Shown piece after piece: positions 1 to 9,201 of a stretch of DNA of 64,000 nt (within the stretch, counting starts at the first letter, position 1; every line of letters begins with the position of its first letter). Both the position numbers and the translations under genes were made by a program. The DNA is from DASRDU01 sp035560235 (GTDB lineage: Bacteria > Acidobacteriota > Blastocatellia > RBC074), in NCBI GenBank assembly GCA_035560235.1, contig DATMAG010000063.1, positions 3,851 to 67,850 of the forward strand. Direction: 5' to 3'. The notes under the pieces were generated by a model. The model was not told the DNA's origin, ran no database searches, and saw only the letters and a list, made by a program, of their open reading frames with translations.

Positions 1-1
1 G

Positions 2-1258
2 CAGGTGACGATCATCTCAGCCAAATTCCTCGGCTCCAGCGGCGGCACGACTGAGAATGCGATTCGCGCGGTTGATTACATCACCGATTTGAAAACGCGG
101 CACGGGCTGAACATCGTGGCCACCAACAATTCATGGGGTGGCGGCGGTTATTCGCAGGGGTTGCATGATGCAATCATTCGCATGGCCAAAGCCGACATTT
201 TGTTCTGTGCAGCGGCTGGTAACGGCAACCTGATCGGGGTCGGACAGAACAACGACACCAGGCCCAATTACCCTTCCAATTACAACACCACTCAGGGCAC
301 CAGCACCGAAACCGCCGCCAGCTATGACGCCGTGATTGCGGTGGCCTCAATCACCAGCAGCGGAGCGCGGTCGTCATTTTCCAACTACGGCAAAACGACG
401 GTTGACCTCGGTGCGCCAGGCAGCGGCATTTACTCAACCACGCCGGGCAACACATACAGTTCGTTCAGCGGCACTTCGATGGCCACACCGCACGTGACCG
501 GCGCGACGGCGCTTTACAAATCGGTCAATCCGGGAGCCACCGCTTCAGACATCAAAAATGCGATTCTGAATTCGGCCATCAACACGCCGACCAGTTCGCT
601 CAATAACATCACCGTCACCAACGGGCGGCTCAATATCGGCTACCTGCTGGGCGGCCCGCCGCCTCCGCCTGATCCGCCTGCCGCCCCGAGTGGTTTGACG
701 GCGACGGCGGCTTCATCCAGCCAGATCAATCTGGCCTGGACGGACAATGCAAACAACGAGGATGGTTTCAAAATCGAGCGTTGTCAGGGCGCAGGCTGTG
801 AGTCAAATCCGGCCAACTTCACGCAGATTGCTACTGTCGGGGCCAACGTCACCAGCTATCAGAACACCGGGCTGTCGGCCAGCACAAGTTACAGCTATCG
901 CGTGCGCGCCAATAACACTGCTGGTGATTCCGACTATTCCAACACTGCGTCAGCCACCACACAGGCGGCAGGCTCGGTTCCGGCAGATCCGAGCAACCTG
1001 CGAACAACGACTGTTCTGCCCCGCCGCATTGATCTGGCGTGGAATGACAACGCGAACAACGAAACGAAATTTGAACTGGAACGCTGTACCGGATCAACCT
1101 GCACGAACTTCGCAAAGATTGCTGAACCGGCGGCAAATGCCACGACCTACAGCAACACCGGGCTGACCCGCACGACGACTTATCGTTACCGGATCAGAGC
1201 CTGCAACGGCAGCGGCTGTTCGGGATACTCAAACATCCTCAACGCCACTACCAACTAA
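2..1258 (+). CDS. Subtilisin-like serine protease (S8), C-terminal part, with two fibronectin type III domains
   Basis: The reading frame is already open at base 2, so the N-terminus, including the catalytic Asp and His regions, lies before the window. What remains shows the S8 oxyanion-hole Asn in AAAGN (about residue 73 from base 5) and the catalytic Ser in GTSMATPHV (about residue 158). A Pro-rich linker (GGPPPPPDPPAAP) leads into two tandem Fn3-type domains of roughly 95 residues, each with a variant of the L-x-W-x-D-N-A-N-N-E motif. The family is secreted, and Fn3 repeats usually serve adhesion or spacing, so an extracellular protease is likely. The call is firm; substrate and full length cannot be judged. 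Confidence 0.9.
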   Translation, partial: QVTIISAKFLGSSGGTTENAIRAVDYITDLKTRHGLNIVATNNSWGGGGYSQGLHDAIIRMAKADILFCAAAGNGNLIGVGQNNDTRPNYPSNYNTTQGTSTETAASYDAVIAVASITSSGARSSFSNYGKTTVDLGAPGSGIYSTTPGNTYSSFSGTSMATPHVTGATALYKSVNPGATASDIKNAILNSAINTPTSSLNNITVTNGRLNIGYLLGGPPPPPDPPAAPSGLTATAASSSQINLAWTDNANNEDGFKIERCQGAGCESNPANFTQIATVGANVTSYQNTGLSASTSYSYRVRANNTAGDSDYSNTASATTQAAGSVPADPSNLRTTTVLPRRIDLAWNDNANNETKFELERCTGSTCTNFAKIAEPAANATTYSNTGLTRTTTYRYRIRACNGSGCSGYSNILNATTN

Positions 1259-1290
1259 TGGCATCAGCGCGTGCTGACGCCGCAAAGATC

Positions 1291-1337
1291 AAAGCCCCTG
1301 GAAAATCAGGACTGATTTCCCAGGGGCTTTCTTTATG
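1291..1337 (+). terminator. Rho-independent terminator after the protease gene
   Basis: AAAGCCCCTGG at 1291 pairs with CCAGGGGCTTT ending at 1330. The stem continues inward through GGAAAATCAG/CTGATTTCC with one mismatch or bulge, and CTTTCTTT follows. It lies about 30 bases after the stop codon and can also serve the opposing sorB gene. Confidence 0.8.
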
Positions 1338-1354
1338 GCCATAATCTGCGCTGC

Positions 1355-1768
1355 TTATTCTTCCCGGCCATTGATCCGGACCAGGTAATCAACAACCTTC
1401 TTCGCCGGTTCATCAGCCACCGGCGCGCCAAAATTTTTGACCATCTTGGTGACGGTGGCCTGCCAGGTCTTGCGCGTCAGGCGCGGCTGGCTGGTGATGT
1501 AACGAAATGAATGGCAGGCCGAACATGAAGCGATGAATTCAAGCTTGCCGTCACCATCCGGCAGATCAGGCGGGAATTGCGGCAGCGTGATTGAATAAAC
1601 TCCGTTTTCAACTTTTGCTTTCGCCACTCCGGCAGCGGGCGAAGCTGTGGGACTCGGTGATTCGGTTGCTGCCGCGCTGACGCTTTGCGGTGCGCGCCAC
1701 AGATTCAATGCGGCCAGCGAGGCAGCCAGCAGCAGAACCAGGCTCAGTGCAATTTTCTTTCTGTTCAT
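1355..1768 (-). CDS. sorB: Small c-type cytochrome, SorB-like subunit of sulfite dehydrogenase
   Basis: A 137-aa protein with an N-terminal hydrophobic signal (residues 6-22), a Ser/Pro/Ala-rich linker and one haem c motif, CSACH, at residues 82-86. It follows sorA by 14 bases on the same strand. A strong GGAGGAG site sits just before the ATG. In the SorAB family the molybdenum subunit passes electrons from sulfite to a one-haem cytochrome of this size, and the synteny and single CxxCH fit that. The axial Met cannot be assigned with certainty. It could be a partner of a related molybdoenzyme whose substrate is not sulfite. Confidence 0.75.
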   Translation of the reverse strand: MNRKKIALSLVLLLAASLAALNLWRAPQSVSAAATESPSPTASPAAGVAKAKVENGVYSITLPQFPPDLPDGDGKLEFIASCSACHSFRYITSQPRLTRKTWQATVTKMVKNFGAPVADEPAKKVVDYLVRINGREE

Positions 1769-1782
1769 TCATCTCCTCCCGA

Positions 1783-2982
1783 TCAGGCCACCGTGACGTG
1801 GGTTTCTTCGATGACGTTGCGCAGGTAGCCGCTGCGATTCCAGAACGAAGCGCGCTGCGTTTCGCCTGCGGCATTCGTCGCCCGCACCAGCAGCTTGTAA
1901 TCGCCGGTTTTATTCGGCGTCCAGTTCAGCCGCCAGCGCCGCCACGAATACTTGCCGAGTTCATTGCCGAGAGTTGCTTCATTCCAGGTTGCGCCGCCAT
2001 CGGTCGAGACTTCGACACGTTTGATGCCTGCGCCGCCATCAAACGCGACGCCTTCGATTTCATAAGCCTGATTTGCGCTCAGTTTCTCGTGCGGTTCGGG
2101 CCGCACCATAATCGAGCGCACCGGCATGCGATTGATCGGCACGGTCTGTTCGGCCAGTTTGTCGGGCGCTTCGTTCAGATCAGCGGTGGCCGGAATGCGG
2201 TAGGCCTTCTCCATCCAGTAGCCCTTGAACTTTTCGGGCAGCACGCTGATTTCATCCAGCGCCTTGACCCAGTAAGTGCCGAACCACCCAGGCACGATCA
2301 GCCGCAGCGGAAAGCCGTTGAGCATCGGCAGCGGTTCGCCGTTCATTTCATAAGCCACCATCACTTCGCCGTCGCGCGCGTGATCAATTTCAAGTGACTT
2401 GACGAAGTTCGGCACGCTCGGCAGCGGCGCCCTGTCGAGCGCGCTGAAGGCCACATCCACCGCGCCTGCTTTGACTCCGGCGGCATCGAGCAGATCCTTG
2501 AGCCGCACGCCGGTAAACTTTGCGTTGCCCATTGCGCCGTGCTTCCACTGCCCGCCGGGAATGCGCGGCTGAAAGAGGCTGCGCGAATTGCCCGAACACT
2601 GATTGAAAACAACCTGCGTGACGGGCGTGAATTTCCTTCGCAAATCATCGAGCGAAAGCTCAAGCGGCTTGTTGACGTGGCCGGTGATTTTGAGCCGGTA
2701 AGTTTTCGTGTCAACCGAAGTCGGAATATTGGCCAGGTGCCACCGCACGAAATAGGCTTCGTTCGGTGTCAGGTCGGAGCGAAAGTATTTGAGCGGCGTT
2801 TCAAGCTGCGGTGGCCGGTCGGTCAGCAGAATCAGTTCGGTCTTTTCAGGAAACCGGACGAGTTGCGGCGGCGGCTCAACTTCAACAGGCGTGACTTTGC
2901 CGCCCCGGCAGGCCGTAATCAGCGCGCCTGCGCTGAATGCGCCCGCAAGGCTCAGGAATGTTCGGCGGTCGAATGATTTCAA
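1783..2982 (-). CDS. sorA: Molybdopterin-dependent sulfite oxidase/dehydrogenase, SorA-like, Tat-exported
   Basis: A 399-aa protein starting with TTG, which has AAAGGAG a few bases upstream. The N-terminus carries a Tat motif (DRRTFLSLAG) followed by LITAC, a possible lipobox with Cys25. The oxidoreductase molybdopterin-binding domain contains the molybdenum-ligating Cys129 in FNQCSGN. From about residue 280 there is an Ig-like Mo-co dimerisation domain (GVAFDGGAGIKRVEVSTDGG). Length and layout match SorA and sulfite oxidases. With sorB it would oxidise sulfite outside the cytoplasm and feed electrons to the respiratory chain. Sulfite as substrate is inferred from the family, because other Mo-co enzymes share this fold. 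Confidence 0.8.
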   Translation of the reverse strand: MKSFDRRTFLSLAGAFSAGALITACRGGKVTPVEVEPPPQLVRFPEKTELILLTDRPPQLETPLKYFRSDLTPNEAYFVRWHLANIPTSVDTKTYRLKITGHVNKPLELSLDDLRRKFTPVTQVVFNQCSGNSRSLFQPRIPGGQWKHGAMGNAKFTGVRLKDLLDAAGVKAGAVDVAFSALDRAPLPSVPNFVKSLEIDHARDGEVMVAYEMNGEPLPMLNGFPLRLIVPGWFGTYWVKALDEISVLPEKFKGYWMEKAYRIPATADLNEAPDKLAEQTVPINRMPVRSIMVRPEPHEKLSANQAYEIEGVAFDGGAGIKRVEVSTDGGATWNEATLGNELGKYSWRRWRLNWTPNKTGDYKLLVRATNAAGETQRASFWNRSGYLRNVIEETHVTVA

Positions 2983-3103
2983 AATGACTCCTTTCCCGAA
3001 GAATCACTGTGGTGCAAAAGAAAAACAGAATGGTGCGGATGGCAGCTGATTCTATGCAGCGCACGGCGCAGCGTCAAATCAGCGTGTGTGAATGGAGTGA
3101 AAA

Positions 3104-3211
3104 GAGAGATGACGGAACAAACGGAAATAACAGAACACACGGAAGAATACCGTCAGAATATTTATTGCAGTTTCGTCTGTTTCGTTATTTCCGTTTGTTC
3201 CGTCATCTCTC
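3104..3211. repeat. Long inverted repeat, 28-bp perfect arms
   Basis: Bases 3104-3131 (GAGAGATGACGGAACAAACG...) are the exact reverse complement of 3184-3211. Pairing continues imperfectly for about 15 bases toward the loop. The arms are made of purine-rich ACGGAA units, so the element looks like a dispersed palindromic unit. It lies between the 3' end of the FKBP gene and the 5' end of sorA, both on the minus strand, so it could act as a terminator or processing site. No T-run follows. Confidence 0.8.
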
Positions 3212-3223
3212 CTGATTGATTCG

Positions 3224-4048
3224 TCATTTGATGCCGAGCAGTTCGACTTCAAACAGCAGTGTGGCGTTGGGCGGGATGACGCCGCCTGCGCCGCGTGCGC
3301 CGTAACCAAGCTGCGGCGGAATGATCAGTCGCCGCTTGCCGCCGACTTTCATACTCATCACGCCTTCGTCCCAGCCTTTGATGACCCGGCCAACGCCGAT
3401 CTCAAATTCAAACGGTTCGTTGCGATCAAGTGAGCTGTCGAACTTCGTGCCGTCAACGAGCGTGCCGGTGTAATGCACGCGCACGGTCTGGCCTGGCTTC
3501 GGGCTTTCGCCGGTGCCGACGACGATCTCTTCATACTTCAGGCCCGAAGGCGTGGTGATGGCCTTCGCGCTGGCGACATAGCCGGTCACGGGAATCGAAG
3601 TCCACGATACGGCCTGCCAGCGGCCCTGGCGTTTGGCCCAGACTTCGGTGTGCGCCGAAGTGCCGAGTTTGCGGCCACCGCGAAAGTAACTTGAATTGCC
3701 GGTCACGACTGCCGTTGTGCCATACAGCCGCAGTCTGAAATTCTCGCTTCTGATTTCATCAAGCTTCACCTGACTGAGCGTGGCTTTCATCGCGGCCTTG
3801 TCAACGAACAGGCCATCGCTGCCTGTGGCGACAAAATCATCAGCAAAGATGCGGTCAAGCGTGGCCGCGTCCTGTTTTACCACTGCGTCAAACCATTCGC
3901 GTTCGAGCTTTTTGATTTCAGCCTCGGGACTGGCGCTTGTCGCAGTGCGAGCGCGATTCTGCACAGGTCGGCGGTTTTTCGTCTGACTGAAGGCCGGGAT
4001 TACGGTAATTGTGATGAGCAGAAAGATGAGAGGGATTCGATTGAGCAA
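3224..4048 (-). CDS. Secreted FKBP-type peptidyl-prolyl isomerase with N-terminal DUF4440 (NTF2-like) domain
   Basis: A 274-aa protein starting with TTG behind AAGGAGA. Residues 1-21 form a signal peptide (LIFLLITITVIPAFS). Residues about 45-155 resemble DUF4440/SnoaL-like NTF2 folds (LEREWFDAVVKQDAATLDRI, then a Trp-rich strand EVWAKRQGRWQAVSW). Residues about 168-274 are a complete FKBP domain with VRVHYTGTLVDGTKFDSS, VIKGWDEGVMSMKVGGKR and the terminal LLFEVELL strand. FKBPs catalyse cis-trans isomerisation of Xaa-Pro bonds, and the signal peptide places this one in the periplasm or outside. The fusion of the two domains is unusual, and the role of the NTF2-like part is unknown. Confidence 0.88.
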   Translation of the reverse strand: MLNRIPLIFLLITITVIPAFSQTKNRRPVQNRARTATSASPEAEIKKLEREWFDAVVKQDAATLDRIFADDFVATGSDGLFVDKAAMKATLSQVKLDEIRSENFRLRLYGTTAVVTGNSSYFRGGRKLGTSAHTEVWAKRQGRWQAVSWTSIPVTGYVASAKAITTPSGLKYEEIVVGTGESPKPGQTVRVHYTGTLVDGTKFDSSLDRNEPFEFEIGVGRVIKGWDEGVMSMKVGGKRRLIIPPQLGYGARGAGGVIPPNATLLFEVELLGIK

Positions 4049-4213
4049 TTCATTCTCCTTCGCATTGGCACAGGCCGGTGATCTGTGTTATTTCGATGGC
4101 GAGTTGACCATTCGCCGCCGAGACAATACCCAGGACAGGCACAACCGGGCAAGTCACGCTGATCTTCCGTGAATCAATATCAGTCGCGTGATCCATTCTC
4201 ATTCAGGAGAAAT

Positions 4214-5986
<1,773 letters not shown>

Positions 5987-5998
5987 ATGAAACGCTTC

Positions 5999-6020
5999 CG
6001 GCCTGAATGAAATCAGGCCA
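5999..6020 (+). terminator. Weak hairpin after the amidase gene
   Basis: GGCCTGA at 6000-6006 pairs with TCAGGCC at 6013-6019, a 7-bp stem with a 6-base loop, 13 bases after the stop. No T-tract follows, so its role as a terminator is uncertain. Confidence 0.3.
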
Positions 6021-6046
6021 CGAAAGCCTGAGACAGGAAAATTCAC

Positions 6047-6073
6047 CACAGAGGTCACAGAGGTTCACAGAGG
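6047..6073. repeat. Three near-tandem CACAGAGG units
   Basis: CACAGAGG occurs three times at 9- to 10-base intervals just before the IS200-like remnant. I see no coding or regulatory function. It may be a short dispersed intergenic repeat or scar. Confidence 0.5.
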
Positions 6074-6083
6074 AGGTGTGAAC

Positions 6084-6335
6084 GACCACCGCCTACAGGC
6101 GGTGGCTTCGGTGTGCCGGACTGAAAGTCCTCCTTAGCGGATGCGGCCATCCACTCCGCTTCATCCTCGACGCGAAAGTTTCTGTCCGTGTCGCGCTGTT
6201 GAGAATCTGCACATCGTGCTGTCCACAGATTTCACGGATCAGGTCACGCACTCGCAGCCCGACCTCACCGGTCAGCACCGGGCGTCTGTACTTCGTGATC
6301 CAGACCAGGTGCTGGTGGATTCAGAGTCTGCCTTT
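6084..6335 (-). mobile_element. tnpA: IS200/IS605-family remnant: tnpA N-terminal fragment plus right-end hairpins
   Basis: Reading the minus strand from about 6320 gives the typical TnpA N-terminus (HLVWITKYRRPVLTGEV, then LIREICGQHDVQI). The reading then jumps to what looks like the TnpA C-terminal tail in another frame (DTDRNFRVEDEAEW). The HUH motif and catalytic Tyr are missing, so the middle has been deleted. At the end distal to tnpA lie two small hairpins typical of this family: GGACT-GAA-AGTCC (6118-6130) and CCACCGCC-TACA-GGCGGTGG (6086-6105). The element is dead and sits inside the broken DUF5615 gene. Confidence 0.75.
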
Positions 6336-6466
6336 GCGCGGGTCAGGAGTTCACCATTCTGCACACCCTTCCAGCCGAGATAGTTTACTGACTCAGCCTC
6401 GTGGCCCGCGTCGCGCAGCACATTCAGCACATCAACCGGCACATTTTCGTCGAGCAGAATTTTCAT
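6330..6466 (-). pseudogene. DUF5615 PIN-like toxin, truncated by the IS200 remnant
   Basis: The start is a good DUF5615/Mut7-C-like toxin N-terminus: KILLDENVPVDVLNVLRDAG, then a conserved GWKGVQNGELL stretch. After about 46 residues the frame runs into tnpA sequence and stops, whereas the family is normally about 110-120 residues. The ATG overlaps the antitoxin stop by one base (TGATG), the coupling expected of an intact toxin-antitoxin operon. The missing C-terminus probably includes catalytic acidic residues, so it should be inactive. Confidence 0.75.
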
Positions 6467-6709
6467 CAGGCGGGTTTCAGCATCATCAGGGCGTAATGAA
6501 CCGCCAGCCGCTCGACCGCTGCCACATCCTGCTCATTGAGAGACGGAAATGACTGCACGATTTCAGCGGGTGTGACTCCGGCTTCGAGCAGTTCCAGAAC
6601 CTGTTCCACGGAAACACGTGTTCCCCGCACTCTGAGCTTTCCGCCAAGAACATCCGGTGTCTGCTCAAAAGTGGTTGCGCAACAAAGGTGGAATTGCAGG
6701 CAGATTCAT
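6466..6709 (-). pseudogene. DUF433 antitoxin, frameshifted near its N-terminus
   Basis: The DUF433 core is clear: DVLGGKLRVRGTRVSVEQVL, then EAGVTPAEIVQSFPSLNEQD, with a helical tail ending MMLKPA. In its own frame there is no ATG before a stop codon. A start codon with a short plausible N-terminus (MNLPAIPPLLRNHF) lies at 6709 in another frame and hits TGA just before the core. A one-base shift near 6670 would rejoin them. DUF433 proteins are antitoxins of DUF5615 toxins, as the neighbour shows. It could still be translated from a non-ATG start, hence moderate confidence in 'broken'. Confidence 0.65.
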
Positions 6710-6764
6710 AGCACCTCAAAAATACTATACCCGCCGCCTGCTTCCAACTGAAACCTCTGTGGCT

Positions 6765-7060
6765 TCACGCTGCGCCCTCCATTGCCACGCGTGCCGATGT
6801 GGCAGTAGCGCCCGGCGCTTTGGATGCCTCCAGCTTCCGCTCTCTGACATACAGAAACAGCGGCAGCGCAAAGCACAGGCCCACAGCGAGGGTAAGCGCC
6901 ACATAAATCCACCGGTTCCCGATTCCGGGCCGACTGCCTTCTCTGAACATCCAGATCCAGAACACCACGCTTGAAATCAGCAGATCTGTCATCACGAGCG
7001 TTGAAGCAGTGCTTCCCCACATCTGCTGCCAGAATCAGATACAGTTTCTTCTTCCTGATC
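6765..7060 (-). pseudogene. DUF2834 small membrane protein, internally deleted
   Basis: The C-terminal 80 residues match DUF2834: TDLLISSVVFWIWMF, then WIYVALTLAVGLCFALPLFL and YVRERK. The expected N-terminal start (KKKLYLILAA) is present just upstream but in a different frame. The roughly 30 residues that normally lie between them are absent. The simplest reading is a deletion joining the first helix out of frame to the rest. A shorter protein could start at ATG 7022 (85 aa). The function of DUF2834 is unknown. Confidence 0.6.
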
Positions 7061-7112
7061 TTTTGAAAAGCAGGAACCAGGAAACAGGCGTCAGGATTCA
7101 GGCTGGCCCGGT

Positions 7113-8078
7113 TCAGCGCTCAGCGTTCGGGAAGGCGGCGAGACGGTTATGCACTCTGCGGTCGTGCGCGGGAACAACAATCAGGTCAGGATATTTCTGC
7201 ATCAACTGATGGACTTTGATAATTGAACGTCTGACTTCGGCTTCGTCGTAATCAACCAGCCGCCGCGCCAGCCAGGGACGTTCAGCCGGAAGCTGCACGC
7301 CTTCGAGCGCCCACGTCAGATCGCCCGTGAACAAATAACGTTTGCCTGAATGCAGATTGACGAACATGCCGGTTGAGCCTTCGGTGTGCCCGGGCAGCGG
7401 CACAAAGACGATGCTGCCGTCACCAAAGAGATCAAGGCTGCGGTCGAAGTTTTCGTAAGGCCCGCCGCTGAAATCGAAGGTGCGTACCTTCAGCCTGTCA
7501 ATCATCTGATCAATCAGGCCGGGCATCCGGTGCTGTCGAATGAATTCAAGTTCAGCCTGCGGCATGCGCACTTCGAGGCCGGGGAAATCCTCCAGCCCGC
7601 TGATGTGATCCCAGTGCGAATGCGAAATGAAAGCCACGCTGATCTGATCGGGGCTGAGGCCGCCCTGCCGCAACTGCACGGCAACGGGCGTCTCTTTGAC
7701 ATAACTCGCCAGCTTGCGCATCAGCCACGGAATCGTCTTTGCGTGTTCATCAACATTCGCTCCAAAACCGGCGTCGAAAAGAATATTTCCCCGCGGATGC
7801 CGCACCAGAATCGCCGCCATGCCGCTTTCATAAGTCGCGCCCCAGTCTCCGCCGCGCCACGAAAAGGCCTGCTTTGAAAGCATCATTCCGGCCTTGAGAA
7901 TCGAAAGCGAAGCTTCGGGCAGTTTGTCCGGCGCGGGTTTGCCATTGGTCGCAAAGACCGCAGCCGGCTGCGCCGCGACATCCAGTTTCATCGGGATAAA
8001 GGTGTAAGCGAGCAGCGCAATCATCACAACCAGCGCGCCTGTCATCACAATCAGCAACCGCTTCAGTCTTTTTTTCAT
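7113..8078 (-). CDS. Membrane-anchored metallo-beta-lactamase-fold hydrolase
   Basis: A 321-aa protein with an N-terminal signal anchor (residues 8-28) and a complete MBL-fold metal set: H153-S-H155-W-D157-H158, a later His in LPGHTEGS, Asp in LFTGDLTW and His in VPAHD. The layout resembles the lactonase/AttM-like branch of the superfamily, so a lactone or ester is one candidate substrate. It lies 9 bases after the M14-like gene, is probably cotranscribed with it, and has GAGGGCAGG before its ATG. Confidence 0.85.
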   Translation of the reverse strand: MKKRLKRLLIVMTGALVVMIALLAYTFIPMKLDVAAQPAAVFATNGKPAPDKLPEASLSILKAGMMLSKQAFSWRGGDWGATYESGMAAILVRHPRGNILFDAGFGANVDEHAKTIPWLMRKLASYVKETPVAVQLRQGGLSPDQISVAFISHSHWDHISGLEDFPGLEVRMPQAELEFIRQHRMPGLIDQMIDRLKVRTFDFSGGPYENFDRSLDLFGDGSIVFVPLPGHTEGSTGMFVNLHSGKRYLFTGDLTWALEGVQLPAERPWLARRLVDYDEAEVRRSIIKVHQLMQKYPDLIVVPAHDRRVHNRLAAFPNAER

Positions 8079-8087
8079 CGCCTGCCC

Positions 8088-9155
8088 TCAACGCTGAGTT
8101 TCAGAAATGTGGCCGATCATCGCCAGCGGTTCATCTTTGCTGACCGGCGGCGTGCCGAGGATGTACAGCACTTCGCCCGCAAACGGTGCGCGCAGTTCAT
8201 AAACACGCTCTCCGAAGAAATCAGTCACGTAACCCATCAGCGTGCCTTTGGCGACGGTGTGGCCTTTTTCGACCAGCGGATAAAAGATGCCGGTTGCCGT
8301 GCTGCGCAACACTTCGCTGCGATCAATGAACATCGGATGCTCGACCATCTGCGCCTGGCCTTCGATCATTTTCAAATGACACATGACGTTCATCACGCCG
8401 CGCTCGATGCGCGCAATTGATTCGTTGTCGGTGGCGCCGAGGCCGCCCGATTCAATCGTGATCGCCGGTTTGCCACGCGTCGTTGCAGTCGTCGAGCAGT
8501 AAACGGAATTGGCCGGATCAGTCGGACGCTCGCTGTCCATGACAATGTGATCGAGTCCGAAGGCCAGCGCCATCTGTTTCGATTTCTCGACGATGTCTGC
8601 GCCGCCTGCCTTCACGTCCCAGTAACTGTAAGGCCGCAGCGATTCGTTGCCGTCGCCGCAGTGAATATCCATCACATAATCGGCGCGTTCGATGACCTCT
8701 TTCGTGATCTGATAAGTGATGCGCTCAGAGACAGTGCCGTCAGCTTTGCCCGGATAAACGCGATTAAGGTTCTTGCGATCAACCGGGCTGTAATAGATCG
8801 TGCGGCCCAGAAACGACGGCATATTGGCGACGTGCACCAGAATTACCGTGCCTGAAATCTGCTTCGGGTCAAGGCGCGGCAGCAGCCGCTGCAGCGCGAT
8901 GATCGGCGTGTATTCATAACCGTGATTGCCTGCGATGAGCGCCAGCACCGGCCCCGGCTTTGCGCCGTGAACAACTGAAACGGGAATGATCGTGGCTTCA
9001 TCCTTACCGGCAGGAACTTCGATCAGGCCGGATGACCTGCTGCCGGGCTGAGCAGTAATTTTGCTGACAGTGAAGCTGCCGCGCTGCTGAGCAGCAACGA
9101 CGAGCGCGAGTGATTGAACGAGCAGAACAAGCGGGATGAGCCTGTGGAGCTTCAT
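8088..9155 (-). CDS. Secreted succinylglutamate desuccinylase/aspartoacylase-family (M14-like) protein
   Basis: A 355-aa protein with signal peptide (residues 1-22) and GGAGG before the ATG. Zinc ligands of the M14/AstE-AspA fold are present: H78 and E81 in GNHGYE, H165 in DIHCGD, and the likely catalytic Glu235 in ITIESGG. The C-terminal 80 residues look like a lipoyl/biotinyl-type beta barrel (GHTVAKGTLMGYVTDFFGE). The family removes acyl groups from amino acids or cleaves C-terminal residues; a secreted form suggests peptide or amino-acid-derivative scavenging. Exact chemistry cannot be read from the sequence. Confidence 0.85.
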   Translation of the reverse strand: MKLHRLIPLVLLVQSLALVVAAQQRGSFTVSKITAQPGSRSSGLIEVPAGKDEATIIPVSVVHGAKPGPVLALIAGNHGYEYTPIIALQRLLPRLDPKQISGTVILVHVANMPSFLGRTIYYSPVDRKNLNRVYPGKADGTVSERITYQITKEVIERADYVMDIHCGDGNESLRPYSYWDVKAGGADIVEKSKQMALAFGLDHIVMDSERPTDPANSVYCSTTATTRGKPAITIESGGLGATDNESIARIERGVMNVMCHLKMIEGQAQMVEHPMFIDRSEVLRSTATGIFYPLVEKGHTVAKGTLMGYVTDFFGERVYELRAPFAGEVLYILGTPPVSKDEPLAMIGHISETQR

Positions 9156-9201
9156 GGGGTGGCCTCCATTTTGAAAAGAGTTGTTTGACAGGCTGCCGGT
9201 G

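Noticed and set aside
1690..2397. 235-aa plus-strand frame across sorB and sorA
   Set aside because: Lies opposite two motif-complete genes with ribosome sites; no signature of its own.
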